Below, one piece after another: positions 34,017 through 41,322 of a stretch of 64,000 nt of DNA. The DNA is from a bacterium (lineage in GTDB: Bacteria; Vulcanimicrobiota; Vulcanimicrobiia; Vulcanimicrobiales; Vulcanimicrobiaceae), in assembly GCA_021832345.1 (NCBI GenBank), contig JAKBKY010000004.1:1-64000 (forward strand), read 5' to 3'. Position 1 is the first letter of the stretch. The number at the start of each line of letters is the position of its first letter. The notes beneath the pieces are model-generated. The model was not told the DNA's origin. It worked only from the letters and a program-made list of their open reading frames with translations, and ran no database searches. The translations under genes were made by a program, and so were the position numbers.

Positions 34017-34399
34017 TCATCGTGACGACCTCGGCGGCTGGGAAGGGTGGTGGCGCTCGCGATTCTTGATGGCCTGCTTGATCAACGCAAGCTGGATGCT
34101 CGTATCGGTCAGCGCTTCTTTGAGCGACTCGACTTCACGTTGCAGCTCTCGCTCCCGGCGGCTGGGCTCGCGCCACGGCGCATCGCCAGCTCGATCCCTT
34201 CCAGTGCCGACGTGCGCCATGATTCAATCGTCGTGGGGCTCACGCCGAACTGCTTGCTGAGCACGTCGACGCTCCTCTTGCCGGCGATCAATGCCGGCAC
34301 CGCCTCCGTGCGCTCCTTGGTGCTTCGCCGCCCCGGTCGGCCGCGCCGAACTTCGTCGTTCGGCTGGGTTCGCTTGTCTTCCAAGATCATCTCCCTCAT
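34017..34399 (-). pseudogene. IS3-family orfA (helix-turn-helix protein), frameshifted
   Basis: The first part of the frame (from the ATG at 34399) encodes the orfA helix-turn-helix: RSTKERTEAVPALIAGKRS, then VLSKQFGVSPTTIESWRTSALEG. Near 34170 the leucine-zipper part (ELQREVESLKEALTDTS, QLALIKQAIKNRE) continues in a different frame ending at 34017. In intact IS3 elements both parts are one frame, with programmed shifting only at the orfA-orfB junction, so this break is decay. Confidence 0.78.
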
Positions 34400-34407
34400 C
34401 AGGTGTT

Positions 34408-34437
34408 GGGGGGAGATTTCGACCGCCTACCCTGTCA
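34408..34437. repeat. IS3 right terminal inverted repeat
   Basis: Its complement begins TGACAGGGTA and pairs with 33051-33080. It defines the right end of the element, immediately upstream of orfA. Confidence 0.75.
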
Positions 34438-34499
34438 ACCGTATACCGGGGGCCGGGCCATCCTTTCTGGCGCGACGATACCCCGCCCGGTAAGATCTA

Positions 34500-34846
34500 G
34501 CGTGGCGCGATTCGAGATGGTGCAACATCGCGGTGATTTCGCTCGCAGACGCGCGTACCGGCAGGAACGGGCGTCATGCATTGGTCGGTATGTTGCGCCA
34601 GCCGGTGTTCGGGCGCCTCGCCGTATACGAGGATGTGAACGACGCCGGGCGCCTGCGTCACGATCCGGCGATGCGCTGGATCAGGCGATGCGCCGGATCG
34701 TCGGCGGCGAAGGGTCGCGCGGCGGCGAAGGGTCGCGCGGCGGCGAAGGGTCGCGCGGCGTCGCCGAGCCAGATGGGCCGGTTCGAGACGCGCTGGCTTA
34801 CATCTGGCGAATCCCGGTTGAAACAATCCGCGGTGCCGCCGCGTAA
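34500..34846 (+). pseudogene. Remnant of an IS1380-family transposase
   Basis: In one plus-strand frame (from about 34533) the sequence reads HALVGMLRQPVFGRLAVYED followed by VNDAGRLRHDPAMRWI, which is the conserved N-terminal block of IS1380-group transposases. Later it reads AASPSQMGRFETRWLTS, the block that normally follows about 20 residues further. Between them an 18-base unit is repeated and the frame shifts. The catalytic domain is missing; the sequence runs into unrelated DNA before the next gene. This is a dead fragment next to the IS3 element. Confidence 0.68.
34703..34756. repeat. Three tandem copies of an 18-base unit
   Basis: The unit GGCGGCGAAGGGTCGCGC occurs three times in a row (34703-34720, 34721-34738, 34739-34756), with a partial fourth copy. 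It lies inside the IS1380 remnant and keeps its frame because 18 is a multiple of three. It is a local replication-slippage expansion, not a CRISPR. Confidence 0.9.
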
Positions 34847-34867
34847 AAACGGCATGCAGGAACGTAA

Positions 34868-35569
34868 ATGAACGAACGATCTTCTCCGTGGTGGTATCGC
34901 GGGCGTGGCATCGTGTTTGGAATGATCTACTTCCTCGGCTTTGTCGTCGGGGGAGTATCATCCCAACCGCAGCATGGTTACGTGTCGGCATTCGTGCAAC
35001 TTGGTTCGCGCTTCGGCTCCAACGGCATCTTCGGACTGCTGATCTTCGGTGTGGTATTGACGGCGCTTTGCTTTCTGCTGCGGCTCTGGGGATCGAGTTA
35101 TTTGAGCGCGGGAATCGTCTGGAACGATAACGCTCGCACGGATGCGCTGCTCGTCCGTGGCCCGTTCCGTTACACTCGTAATCCGCTCTATCTCGGCAAC
35201 CTGTTGATGGCGATCGGTATCGGCCTCATGGCGCCGATCGGCGGCTGGATATTCATCGCTCTTGCGACTGGCATCTTCATCTGGATGCTTGCGCGCCATG
35301 AAGAGGCCGGATTACGGGAGCGCTACGGCGCCGCGTATGAACGATACGCTGCAACGGTCCCTTGGCTTCTTCCACGCTTGACGCCCGCTCCGGAGACGGG
35401 CCATGCCGAAGCCTCACTCCGGCAAGGCTTGCTCTCTGAAGTACTTACCGGGGCAGTATTGCTTGGCATGATCGCGGTCCTCTTCGGCGCGCGCCTAGGG
35501 GTCTTGGCTTTTTTCGTACTCTACGTCATCGGCATCATCGCCCAGAGCGTCGTGAAACGCGTGTCGTGA
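34868..35569 (+). CDS. Isoprenylcysteine carboxyl methyltransferase-like membrane methyltransferase
   Basis: It encodes 233 residues with about six hydrophobic segments. The ICMT/phospholipid-methyltransferase signature is present: VRGPFRYTRNPLYLGNLLMA near residue 96, followed by ARHEEAGLRERYGAAYERYA and VPWLLPRLTP. Such enzymes methylate small membrane-bound substrates using SAM; in bacteria the substrates are usually unknown (isoprenoid-derived acids or phospholipids have been proposed). The ATG has a moderate AGGAA upstream. Two more hydrophobic helices at the C-terminus follow the catalytic region. It is the only plainly intact gene between the IS remnants and pdxH. Confidence 0.8.
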   Translation: MNERSSPWWYRGRGIVFGMIYFLGFVVGGVSSQPQHGYVSAFVQLGSRFGSNGIFGLLIFGVVLTALCFLLRLWGSSYLSAGIVWNDNARTDALLVRGPFRYTRNPLYLGNLLMAIGIGLMAPIGGWIFIALATGIFIWMLARHEEAGLRERYGAAYERYAATVPWLLPRLTPAPETGHAEASLRQGLLSEVLTGAVLLGMIAVLFGARLGVLAFFVLYVIGIIAQSVVKRVS

Positions 35570-35696
35570 AACGCGAGACCATCGCGCGCTTATGGAAGCG
35601 CAAATGAGACCAGGACCTTCAAAAACTCCCACAATCGGAACGGCATCGTAACCTCGAAGCCGATTCCGCCGAGTTCATCTGTGCCGTTGCTGCCGG

Positions 35697-35956
35697 GTGC
35701 CACGCAAGACTGGGTGCTACGCAAGACGGCTGGCCGAGATTGGCGGATCCAGCGGAATCTCAATCATCCCCCTTGCCGAGGCTGCGCGCCAGGCGGGTGG
35801 GAGCCTGACCTCCATCGAGATCGAACCCCAAGCGGCAGGCCGAAGCACGAGGAACGATCGCCGCGCTAGGTCTGGCAGATTGGGTTGAGCAGCACGGCTG
35901 CTCCCACAGCGATCAGAATCAGGGTCCGGCGACGTCGCATCCTCTATCTCCCTCTT
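35697..35956 (+). pseudogene. Frameshifted O-methyltransferase fragment
   Basis: One frame reads RLAEIGGSSGISIIPLAEAA then RQAGGSLTSIEIEP, the SAM-binding motif I and the acidic loop of catechol-type O-methyltransferases. Just after that, near 35835, the family text continues in another frame: QAEARGTIAALGLADWVEQHG, with a stop at about 35956. A single indel explains the change. Neither the beginning nor the catalytic C-terminal part is present, so the gene is dead. Another 130 bases upstream, after the ICMT-like gene, hold nothing I can assign. Confidence 0.65.
35866..35940 (-). CDS. Possible 24-residue membrane peptide downstream of pdxH
   Basis: A very short frame, MRRRRTLILIAVGAAVLLNP followed by ICQT, starts at 35940 after AGGGAGATAGAGG, a plausible ribosome-binding site. 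Four arginines precede a hydrophobic stretch of about 14 residues, the layout of a small single-span membrane peptide. It lies 74 bases after the pdxH stop on the same strand and overlaps the dead O-methyltransferase on the other strand. Without conservation data it may be chance. Confidence 0.3.
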   Translation of the reverse strand: MRRRRTLILIAVGAAVLLNPICQT

Positions 35957-36013
35957 AGATCGACGCTAACGTGCGATCCTGAGAAGCGTCCGAGGGAACC
36001 GGCGGCGACGTGC

Positions 36014-36649
36014 CTAGGGTTGGAGGCGACGCACGAGCCATGTACCCCCCGCGCGGAGAAACTCCAAGCGATCGTGCATACGGTTGGGGCGGCCTTGCCA
36101 AAATTCAACGCGACTCGGCACGATGAGGTAGCCGCCCCAAGAGTGCGGGCGTGGAACCTCTTCTTCTTCGAAGCGTTGCTCAAAGTGTTCCATGCGCTCC
36201 TCAAGCAATCGGCGCGACTCCACCACCTCGCTCTGATCGCTCGCCCAAGCAGCGAGTTGATGCCCCCGGGGACGACCGGCAAAATACGCATCAGACTCCT
36301 CCTCGGAGATTCGCGCCGCAACCCCTTCGACGCGAACCTGCCGTTGCATGGACGCCCACCAGAAGACCGCGCTAACATGCGGATTTTCACCGATCTGCCG
36401 GCCTTTTCGGCTCTCGTAGGAGGTATAGAAGACCAAACCACGGCTATCGAGGCCACGCAAGAGGACCATCCGTTGCGACGGATGCCCCTGCTGATTTACG
36501 GTTGCCACACACATCGCGTGCGGTTCGATGACCTGCGCCTGACCGGCGTCATCGAGCCATATTCGCAGTTGCTCCAGCGGATCTGCCTGTACGCTCGCTT
36601 CATCGAGACCACCGCGCTCGTCACCGGCCCGCGCCTGTTCGATCTTCAT
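36014..36649 (-). CDS. pdxH: Pyridoxamine/pyridoxine 5'-phosphate oxidase
   Basis: This FMN enzyme oxidises pyridoxamine or pyridoxine phosphate to pyridoxal phosphate. It has 211 residues, the standard length. Family blocks are EPHAMCVATVNQQGHPSQRM, LLRGLDSRGLVFYTSYESRK (FMN binding), FWWASMQRQVRVEG and the C-terminal WGGYLIVPSRVEFWQGRPNR with HDRLEF. Its start overlaps the stop of the VWA gene (ATGA), placing it last in the long valS-to-pdxH unit. Confidence 0.95.
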   Translation of the reverse strand: MKIEQARAGDERGGLDEASVQADPLEQLRIWLDDAGQAQVIEPHAMCVATVNQQGHPSQRMVLLRGLDSRGLVFYTSYESRKGRQIGENPHVSAVFWWASMQRQVRVEGVAARISEEESDAYFAGRPRGHQLAAWASDQSEVVESRRLLEERMEHFEQRFEEEEVPRPHSWGGYLIVPSRVEFWQGRPNRMHDRLEFLRAGGTWLVRRLQP

Positions 36650-37566
36650 CGATACCCCCCAAAGAAAGAGCCCACTAAAAAGCTTGCGAGCATCCCCAAA
36701 CCTGCAAGCAGCGCAAAAGCGAGCGACGCGTCGACCCGACGTTGCTCAAATCCCGTGACGCCGCCGAGATGCGAGAGGATCCCGCGCAGCTCTCCGGCGT
36801 CGCTCGCACGCGCGTAGGTTCCACCACTGACCTGCGCATAGGCCCTGAGTGCACCCTGATCCAGTTGCGCCGGTTCGCCGGTTCCAGGGATGAAAGCCCC
36901 CGAGTTGGTGCCGATGCCTATGGTATAGACAGGGACATGAAGCTCGCCTAACCGCTGTGCGACGGCCATGGGGTTCACGCCGGTATTGTTTACCCCATCG
37001 GTCAGTAACACGATGACGCGATGCCCTCGGGCAGGCAACATGCGGGCGGCTAGCGCAAGCGCATCCCCAATCGCCGTCGCCCCATTGGGCGGCGGCAGTT
37101 GAGCCAACGCCTGAATCGCACGGCGATGGTGGCTCGTCAGCGGTTGAACGACCTCGGCTTGAGAGGAAAAGGCCACAATCCCAATGCGAATCCCAGGAGG
37201 CGATCGGCGAATAAACGCCCGTGCGGCTGCCGTGGCAGCGGCCGAACGGGTCGGAGCGATATCGGTCGATGCCATGGAACCCGAGGTATCGACACAAATC
37301 ACCGCACTACCCTGCTGCACCGGGACCGGCAGAGTTATGCGTGGGCCGGCAACGGCAAGTGCAAGCAGCGCGACCGAAACGATCCATGCCGCCACCAGCA
37401 TCCGAACGATCCATGCCGATGTCGAAAACGCCTCCCGCACAAAGGCGACGTTGGAGTAGAGCAGCGCCGCCGCGTCGCGCCGCCGCGCAGCGTAGCGAAG
37501 GTACCAGCCCACTGCCAGTATCGCGAGCAACGCGACCGGCAGACGCCAGGGATACTCAAAGCTCAT
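36646..37566 (-). CDS. VWA-domain membrane protein (BatA-like)
   Basis: It encodes 306 residues from the ATG at 37566, which overlaps the DUF58 stop. Two helices lie at the N-terminus (about 8-25 and 55-80), then a von Willebrand A domain with the MIDAS motif DTSGSM and the later Thr/Asp sites (LLTDGVNNTG). One more helix lies near the C-terminus (FALLAGLGMLASFLVGSFFG). With MoxR, DUF58 and the BatD-like gene it forms the MoxR-DUF58-VWA (Bat) module, thought to work as a chaperone or metal-insertion system at the membrane. The substrate is unknown. Confidence 0.86.
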   Translation of the reverse strand: MSFEYPWRLPVALLAILAVGWYLRYAARRRDAAALLYSNVAFVREAFSTSAWIVRMLVAAWIVSVALLALAVAGPRITLPVPVQQGSAVICVDTSGSMASTDIAPTRSAAATAAARAFIRRSPPGIRIGIVAFSSQAEVVQPLTSHHRRAIQALAQLPPPNGATAIGDALALAARMLPARGHRVIVLLTDGVNNTGVNPMAVAQRLGELHVPVYTIGIGTNSGAFIPGTGEPAQLDQGALRAYAQVSGGTYARASDAGELRGILSHLGGVTGFEQRRVDASLAFALLAGLGMLASFLVGSFFGGYR

Positions 37567-38432
37567 GACTGCACGAGATGGCCCACGCCGAACGCAGCAT
37601 AGAGACTGGCGGGGCCGGCACCCTCCAGCAGCGGAGCCGCTCGCCAACGCGCCTGCTCCAAGCGTTCGATCAACCGCGCTTCCCGCCGGGCTACCGCCTC
37701 AACGTATGCTCGCCGTTGCCGCGCCCCGATGTACGCATCCAAGAGACGACCTGATTGTGCGTCCTTGAATCGGACGAAGCCACGTAGGGGCAAGCCCTCA
37801 TACCACGGATCGCGCGCGACCAAACAGGTCATATCGTAGCGTCGTCCCAGATCCGCCAGCATCGCGTCACCGTCCGGCACCGTCTCCTCCTCGGTAAAAT
37901 CGTACCCGTCGGTAATCAGCAGTAAGGCGCTGCCGGCCGGCAGAATCGCTCGTGCGATACGCAGGTGATTCCAGAGATCGAACTGCTCGCTTGCACTCGC
38001 ATGAAACGCGAAAGCTGCCGTTGCTGCCGCCCGCCCGCGCAAACGTATATCGGGCACCGCACCGCGCGCGGTAATCTGCATGGCGCGGTCTTCACTTTCG
38101 ACCGCTTCGAACCAGGCTCGGAGGACGTCGAGGGCGCAATCCAGCAGCGACGTCGATCGTCCGACGCGCATGGATGCCGAGGTATCGACGATAGCCGCCA
38201 TCGTCAAGGCGACATCCTCCAGTACGACGCGGGTCTGCAGAGCCCCCGAACGCGCCGTAGCGGCCCAGTCGATCCGGCGCGGATCGTCTCCGGCGACGTA
38301 TGCTCTCAACTCCGCAAATTCATAACCGTCGCCCCGCAGCCCGCTCGGAGAGCCGGAGCCGAAGAGACGAGGACGACGTTTCCCTGTGAGCAGGGCGTTG
38401 CGTAGACGCCGCCCACGATCAGTGGCCGGCAT
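37563..38432 (-). CDS. DUF58-family protein of the MoxR module
   Basis: It has 289 residues. The DUF58 core is recognised by GDGYEFAELRAYVAGDDPRR, then IDWAATARSGALQTR and MAAIVDTSASM, a degenerate VWA-like fold. No membrane segment is visible, so it is probably soluble or peripheral. Its start shares bases with the moxR stop (TGATG) and its stop overlaps the VWA start, so the three proteins are translated together, as is typical for this module. Confidence 0.87.
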   Translation of the reverse strand: MPATDRGRRLRNALLTGKRRPRLFGSGSPSGLRGDGYEFAELRAYVAGDDPRRIDWAATARSGALQTRVVLEDVALTMAAIVDTSASMRVGRSTSLLDCALDVLRAWFEAVESEDRAMQITARGAVPDIRLRGRAAATAAFAFHASASEQFDLWNHLRIARAILPAGSALLLITDGYDFTEEETVPDGDAMLADLGRRYDMTCLVARDPWYEGLPLRGFVRFKDAQSGRLLDAYIGARQRRAYVEAVARREARLIERLEQARWRAAPLLEGAGPASLYAAFGVGHLVQS

Positions 38433-39358
38433 CAGGGTGCACGCACACCGTCGATCACGTCGCTCAGCAACCGCTCGCTGTCGATGCCTTCACTACTCAC
38501 GCGGTACGAAAAACCTACCCGATGCCTGAGCGCGCCCGATGCCACAGAACGGATGTCGTCTGGAAGGACGAAATCTCGCCCCGCTAGGAGCGCTTTGGCA
38601 CGCGCCAGGTTTACGATGGCCAGGGTTGCGCGCGGGCTTGCCCCATACGCAATATACGGGCTTTCAGCCTCGCGTGTGCCGGCCACTAACTCCACCACGT
38701 AACGCTTGAGCTGAGCATCGACGTGAACGCCACGGGCGGCAACCCTCCACGCACGAACGTCATCGAGCGTTGCCGCATGCGTCGTCAACTGCGTCTGCGC
38801 TATTGCAAAGCGTTCTAGGATGGCAAGCTCTTCTTCGCGCGACGGATAACCGACATTCACCTTCAACAAAAACCGATCCATCTGCGCGACCGGCAAGGCA
38901 TAGGTTCCGTCAGCGTCCAGAGGGTTCATGGTGGCCATGACGAGGAACGGATCGGGCAGTACATGGGTCTGGAGGCCAATCGTGACCTGACGCTCTCCCA
39001 TCGCTTCGAGCAACGCTGATTGCACCTTCGCAGGAGCGCGATTGATCTCATCGGCAAGCACGACGTTCGCGAAGACAGGCCCAAGAACGGTTATGAAACG
39101 GGCCTCATGCTGATCGTAGATACGCGTTCCGACGACATCGCTCGGCAGAAGATCCGGTGTAAACTGGACGCGCTTGAACTCCCCGTCGAGAGCGGCGGCA
39201 AGTGCCCGGCATGCGAGCGTCTTGGCCAGCCCCGGAGGGCCTTCCAGCAGCAGATGGCCATCAGCTATCAGCGCCAGCAGAAGAGCTTCGACGACCGCTT
39301 GTTGTCCAACGATCGTATTCTCGACGGCGCGTTTGACATCGTTTGGCGATGCATTCAT
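38432..39358 (-). CDS. MoxR-family AAA+ ATPase
   Basis: It has 308 residues from the ATG at 39358 (ATGA overlap with the upstream gene). Motifs: IVGQQAVVEALLLAL, Walker A GPPGLAKT, Walker B VVLADEINRAPAKVQ, sensor 1 MATMNP and the arginine-finger region MDRFLLK. MoxR ATPases act with VWA proteins to remodel or activate partner complexes. The frame continues about 130 codons upstream in non-family sequence and that part is excluded. Confidence 0.94.
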   Translation of the reverse strand: MNASPNDVKRAVENTIVGQQAVVEALLLALIADGHLLLEGPPGLAKTLACRALAAALDGEFKRVQFTPDLLPSDVVGTRIYDQHEARFITVLGPVFANVVLADEINRAPAKVQSALLEAMGERQVTIGLQTHVLPDPFLVMATMNPLDADGTYALPVAQMDRFLLKVNVGYPSREEELAILERFAIAQTQLTTHAATLDDVRAWRVAARGVHVDAQLKRYVVELVAGTREAESPYIAYGASPRATLAIVNLARAKALLAGRDFVLPDDIRSVASGALRHRVGFSYRVSSEGIDSERLLSDVIDGVRAP

Positions 39359-40287
39359 ACGTAAGCACACTCCAAGTCGGCGAGCGCAGCGCTCACGGCG
39401 ACAGTGAGATCCCCGTCGTGCGTGAACGAGGCACGCTCGAGACTGAACAACGCACGTCGTAGACGCGAGTCCACGACACGCGAGGACCGGAGAACGTCCG
39501 AAAGCGTCGCCCCGGCATCGACGCCCAGAGCCTCCCAGAGGAGCGCGCGAGCGCGCAGCGCTCCAAGGCGGTCGGGCTGCGCCCGAAGGATCGAGAGCGC
39601 CTGGCCAACGCTCTGCGCCGGCGTGAGCGGCGCTGGGGACGGCGCGACAGGCGCAGGCGCTGCGGCAACGACCTGATTTCCCCGCGACCGAGATCTCTCT
39701 ACGGCTAGGCGCAGTGCGACGACGATGCAGACCAGCGCGACGACGCCCCAAAACGTGAGCGTCAGCAGCAAGAGTGCCGCCCGGCGCAGAGTTCGCGCCA
39801 TGCCGCCCAAGCGCACGGGCATAAGCGCACCGCCGCCAATCTGCAGCGTTAGCGCATTTGAGAGAAAGCGCATCGGTTTGCCGTTCTGGGTGTCGAAGGC
39901 GTCGAGATAAGCCGGATCGATATGAATGCTGCCCGTTTGATGGGACACGACAGTAATGACCTCGCGATACAGGGTACCGTCTGGACGGGCGATGAGCCGT
40001 TGCTCGTCACCAAGGATCTCAAGCCCGCTAAAGTTCGGCAGAATCAGGTTGCGCAACGAGGTAATATGCTGGGTAACGCGCACCATGACGATGAGATGAA
40101 AGCGCCGCTCCAATGTCGGTGTGGCGGTATCGCTGCTCAGCGTGAACTGTAATACATGCAACGGTTGAAGTTGCCCGGCCCAAACGCATGCCGGCGCAAG
40201 CAGCACAGCTACCGCTAAGCACGCCGCCGCAACGGCGTTACGCCAAGCCGGCGTCTGCAAACCACTGCGCAAAGAGACGTCGTGCAT
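39355..40287 (-). CDS. BatD-like membrane protein with signal peptide
   Basis: From the ATG at 40287 it encodes 310 residues, overlapping the carA 3' end by 50 bases; a later in-frame TTG near the signal peptide is an alternative start. A signal peptide (AVAAACLAVAVLLAPACVWA) is followed by an N-terminal beta-rich domain (FHLIVMVRVTQHITS, SLRNLILPNFSGLEILG) like the first part of BatD. A transmembrane helix (ALLLLTLTFWGVVALVCIVV) and a cytoplasmic tail follow, the tail containing a Pro/Ala linker and a helical domain (LGALRARALLWEALGVDAGA). It precedes moxR and should be the fourth partner of the module. Similarity to BatD is judged only by architecture. Confidence 0.7.
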   Translation of the reverse strand: MHDVSLRSGLQTPAWRNAVAAACLAVAVLLAPACVWAGQLQPLHVLQFTLSSDTATPTLERRFHLIVMVRVTQHITSLRNLILPNFSGLEILGDEQRLIARPDGTLYREVITVVSHQTGSIHIDPAYLDAFDTQNGKPMRFLSNALTLQIGGGALMPVRLGGMARTLRRAALLLLTLTFWGVVALVCIVVALRLAVERSRSRGNQVVAAAPAPVAPSPAPLTPAQSVGQALSILRAQPDRLGALRARALLWEALGVDAGATLSDVLRSSRVVDSRLRRALFSLERASFTHDGDLTVAVSAALADLECAYV

Positions 40288-41320
40288 CGAAGGGGCCGGG
40301 CGACGCCTCGGGATGAAACTGTACGGCAGCCATCGGTAGCCGGCGATGGCGAAAGCCTTCGTTCGTGCCATCATTGAGATTGGTCATCGTGGGCAACAGC
40401 TCCGCCGGAAGGCTGGCCGCATCGACGGCATACCCGTGGTTGTGTGCCGTGACCAGCACCTCACCGGTCTCGAGCATCTGGACGGGTTGATTGCCGCCGC
40501 GGTGACCGTAGGGTAACTTATACGTCGCACCTCCGCAGGCCAGCGCCAGCAACTGATGGCCAAGGCAGATCCCGTAGATAGGAAGATGTCCGATCAGTGC
40601 GCGCAGCGTTTCGATGGTCTGCGGAAGATCGGTAGGATCGCCTGGGCCCGGTGAAATGAAGAGCATCTGCGGTGCCGTTTGCGTGATCGTCGCAGCGTCG
40701 GCATCGTAGGGCAGTACCGTAATCTCTGCACCAAGGGCCGTCAGTTCGCGCAGGATCGCTCGCTTCACGCCGCAATCGAGCAACGTCACGCGCGGACCAC
40801 CGGGGATCCCTTCGGTGCGCGCCTGCCGCGCAGCAACGCTGGGAACCAGACCCTTCGTCGTCGCCGCCCGTGCATAGCGCACCAGCTCAGCCTGCGCGCG
40901 GCCGAGTGCGCTTTCACCTACCGCCAGTGCCGCCCAAATCGTTCCATGCTCGCGCAAGACAATCGTGATCGCGCGCGTATCGGCCCCAAGCAACGTAGGG
41001 ATCCGTTGTTCGGTCAGCCATGACGGCAAGTCTTGACGGGAACGGTAGTGCGAGGGGTGTTCGGCGATGCGTTTGATAACCGTCCCGGCAACGCAAGCGC
41101 GCGAATACTGTGCCGCGCTGCCCGATATCCCGTAGTTGCCGATCATGGGATAGGTAAAGGTGAGAATCTGCCCGGCGTAGGATGGGTCGGTCAACGCCTC
41201 TTCGTAGCCGGTCATTCCCGTGTAAAAGACGGCCTCGCCGAGGGCGAGCCCCTCGAAGGCAAGGCCGTAGCCCTCGAAGCAGGACCCATCGGCGAGAAAG
41301 AGAGCGGCCGGCAACGACAT
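40238..41320 (-). CDS. carA: Carbamoyl-phosphate synthase small (glutaminase) subunit
   Basis: CarA releases ammonia from glutamine and channels it to CarB. It has 360 residues from the ATG at 41320, two bases after the pyrC stop. The N-terminal domain begins AALFLADGSCFEGYG with GYEEALTDPSYAGQI. The class I glutaminase domain has LLDCGVKRAILREL, the nucleophile Cys in PIYGICLGHQLLAL and the His-Glu of QFHPEASPGP. The partner carB lies on the same strand but about 8.5 kb downstream, beyond the MoxR module and an accessory patch. Confidence 0.96.
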   Translation of the reverse strand: MSLPAALFLADGSCFEGYGLAFEGLALGEAVFYTGMTGYEEALTDPSYAGQILTFTYPMIGNYGISGSAAQYSRACVAGTVIKRIAEHPSHYRSRQDLPSWLTEQRIPTLLGADTRAITIVLREHGTIWAALAVGESALGRAQAELVRYARAATTKGLVPSVAARQARTEGIPGGPRVTLLDCGVKRAILRELTALGAEITVLPYDADAATITQTAPQMLFISPGPGDPTDLPQTIETLRALIGHLPIYGICLGHQLLALACGGATYKLPYGHRGGNQPVQMLETGEVLVTAHNHGYAVDAASLPAELLPTMTNLNDGTNEGFRHRRLPMAAVQFHPEASPGPFDARRLFAQWFADAGLA

Positions 41321-41322
41321 GC

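Larger units (their letters stand above)
33051..34437 (-). mobile_element. Decayed IS3-family insertion sequence with terminal inverted repeats
   Basis: The element of about 1387 bases is bounded by imperfect inverted repeats at 33051-33080 and 34408-34437 (22 of 30 positions identical by my alignment), both starting TGACAG and sharing GTCGAAAT. Inside, an orfA-like helix-turn-helix gene and an orfB-like DDE transposase read on the minus strand. Both have broken frames, so the copy should be inactive. No matching target-site duplication is seen at the two junctions (AGT on the left, ACC on the right). About 190 bases between the transposase end and the left repeat hold no gene. Confidence 0.85.

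Noticed and set aside
34703-34756. Possible CRISPR or VNTR array
   Set aside because: The three units are contiguous with no spacers, and they lie within a transposase remnant; it is simple slippage.
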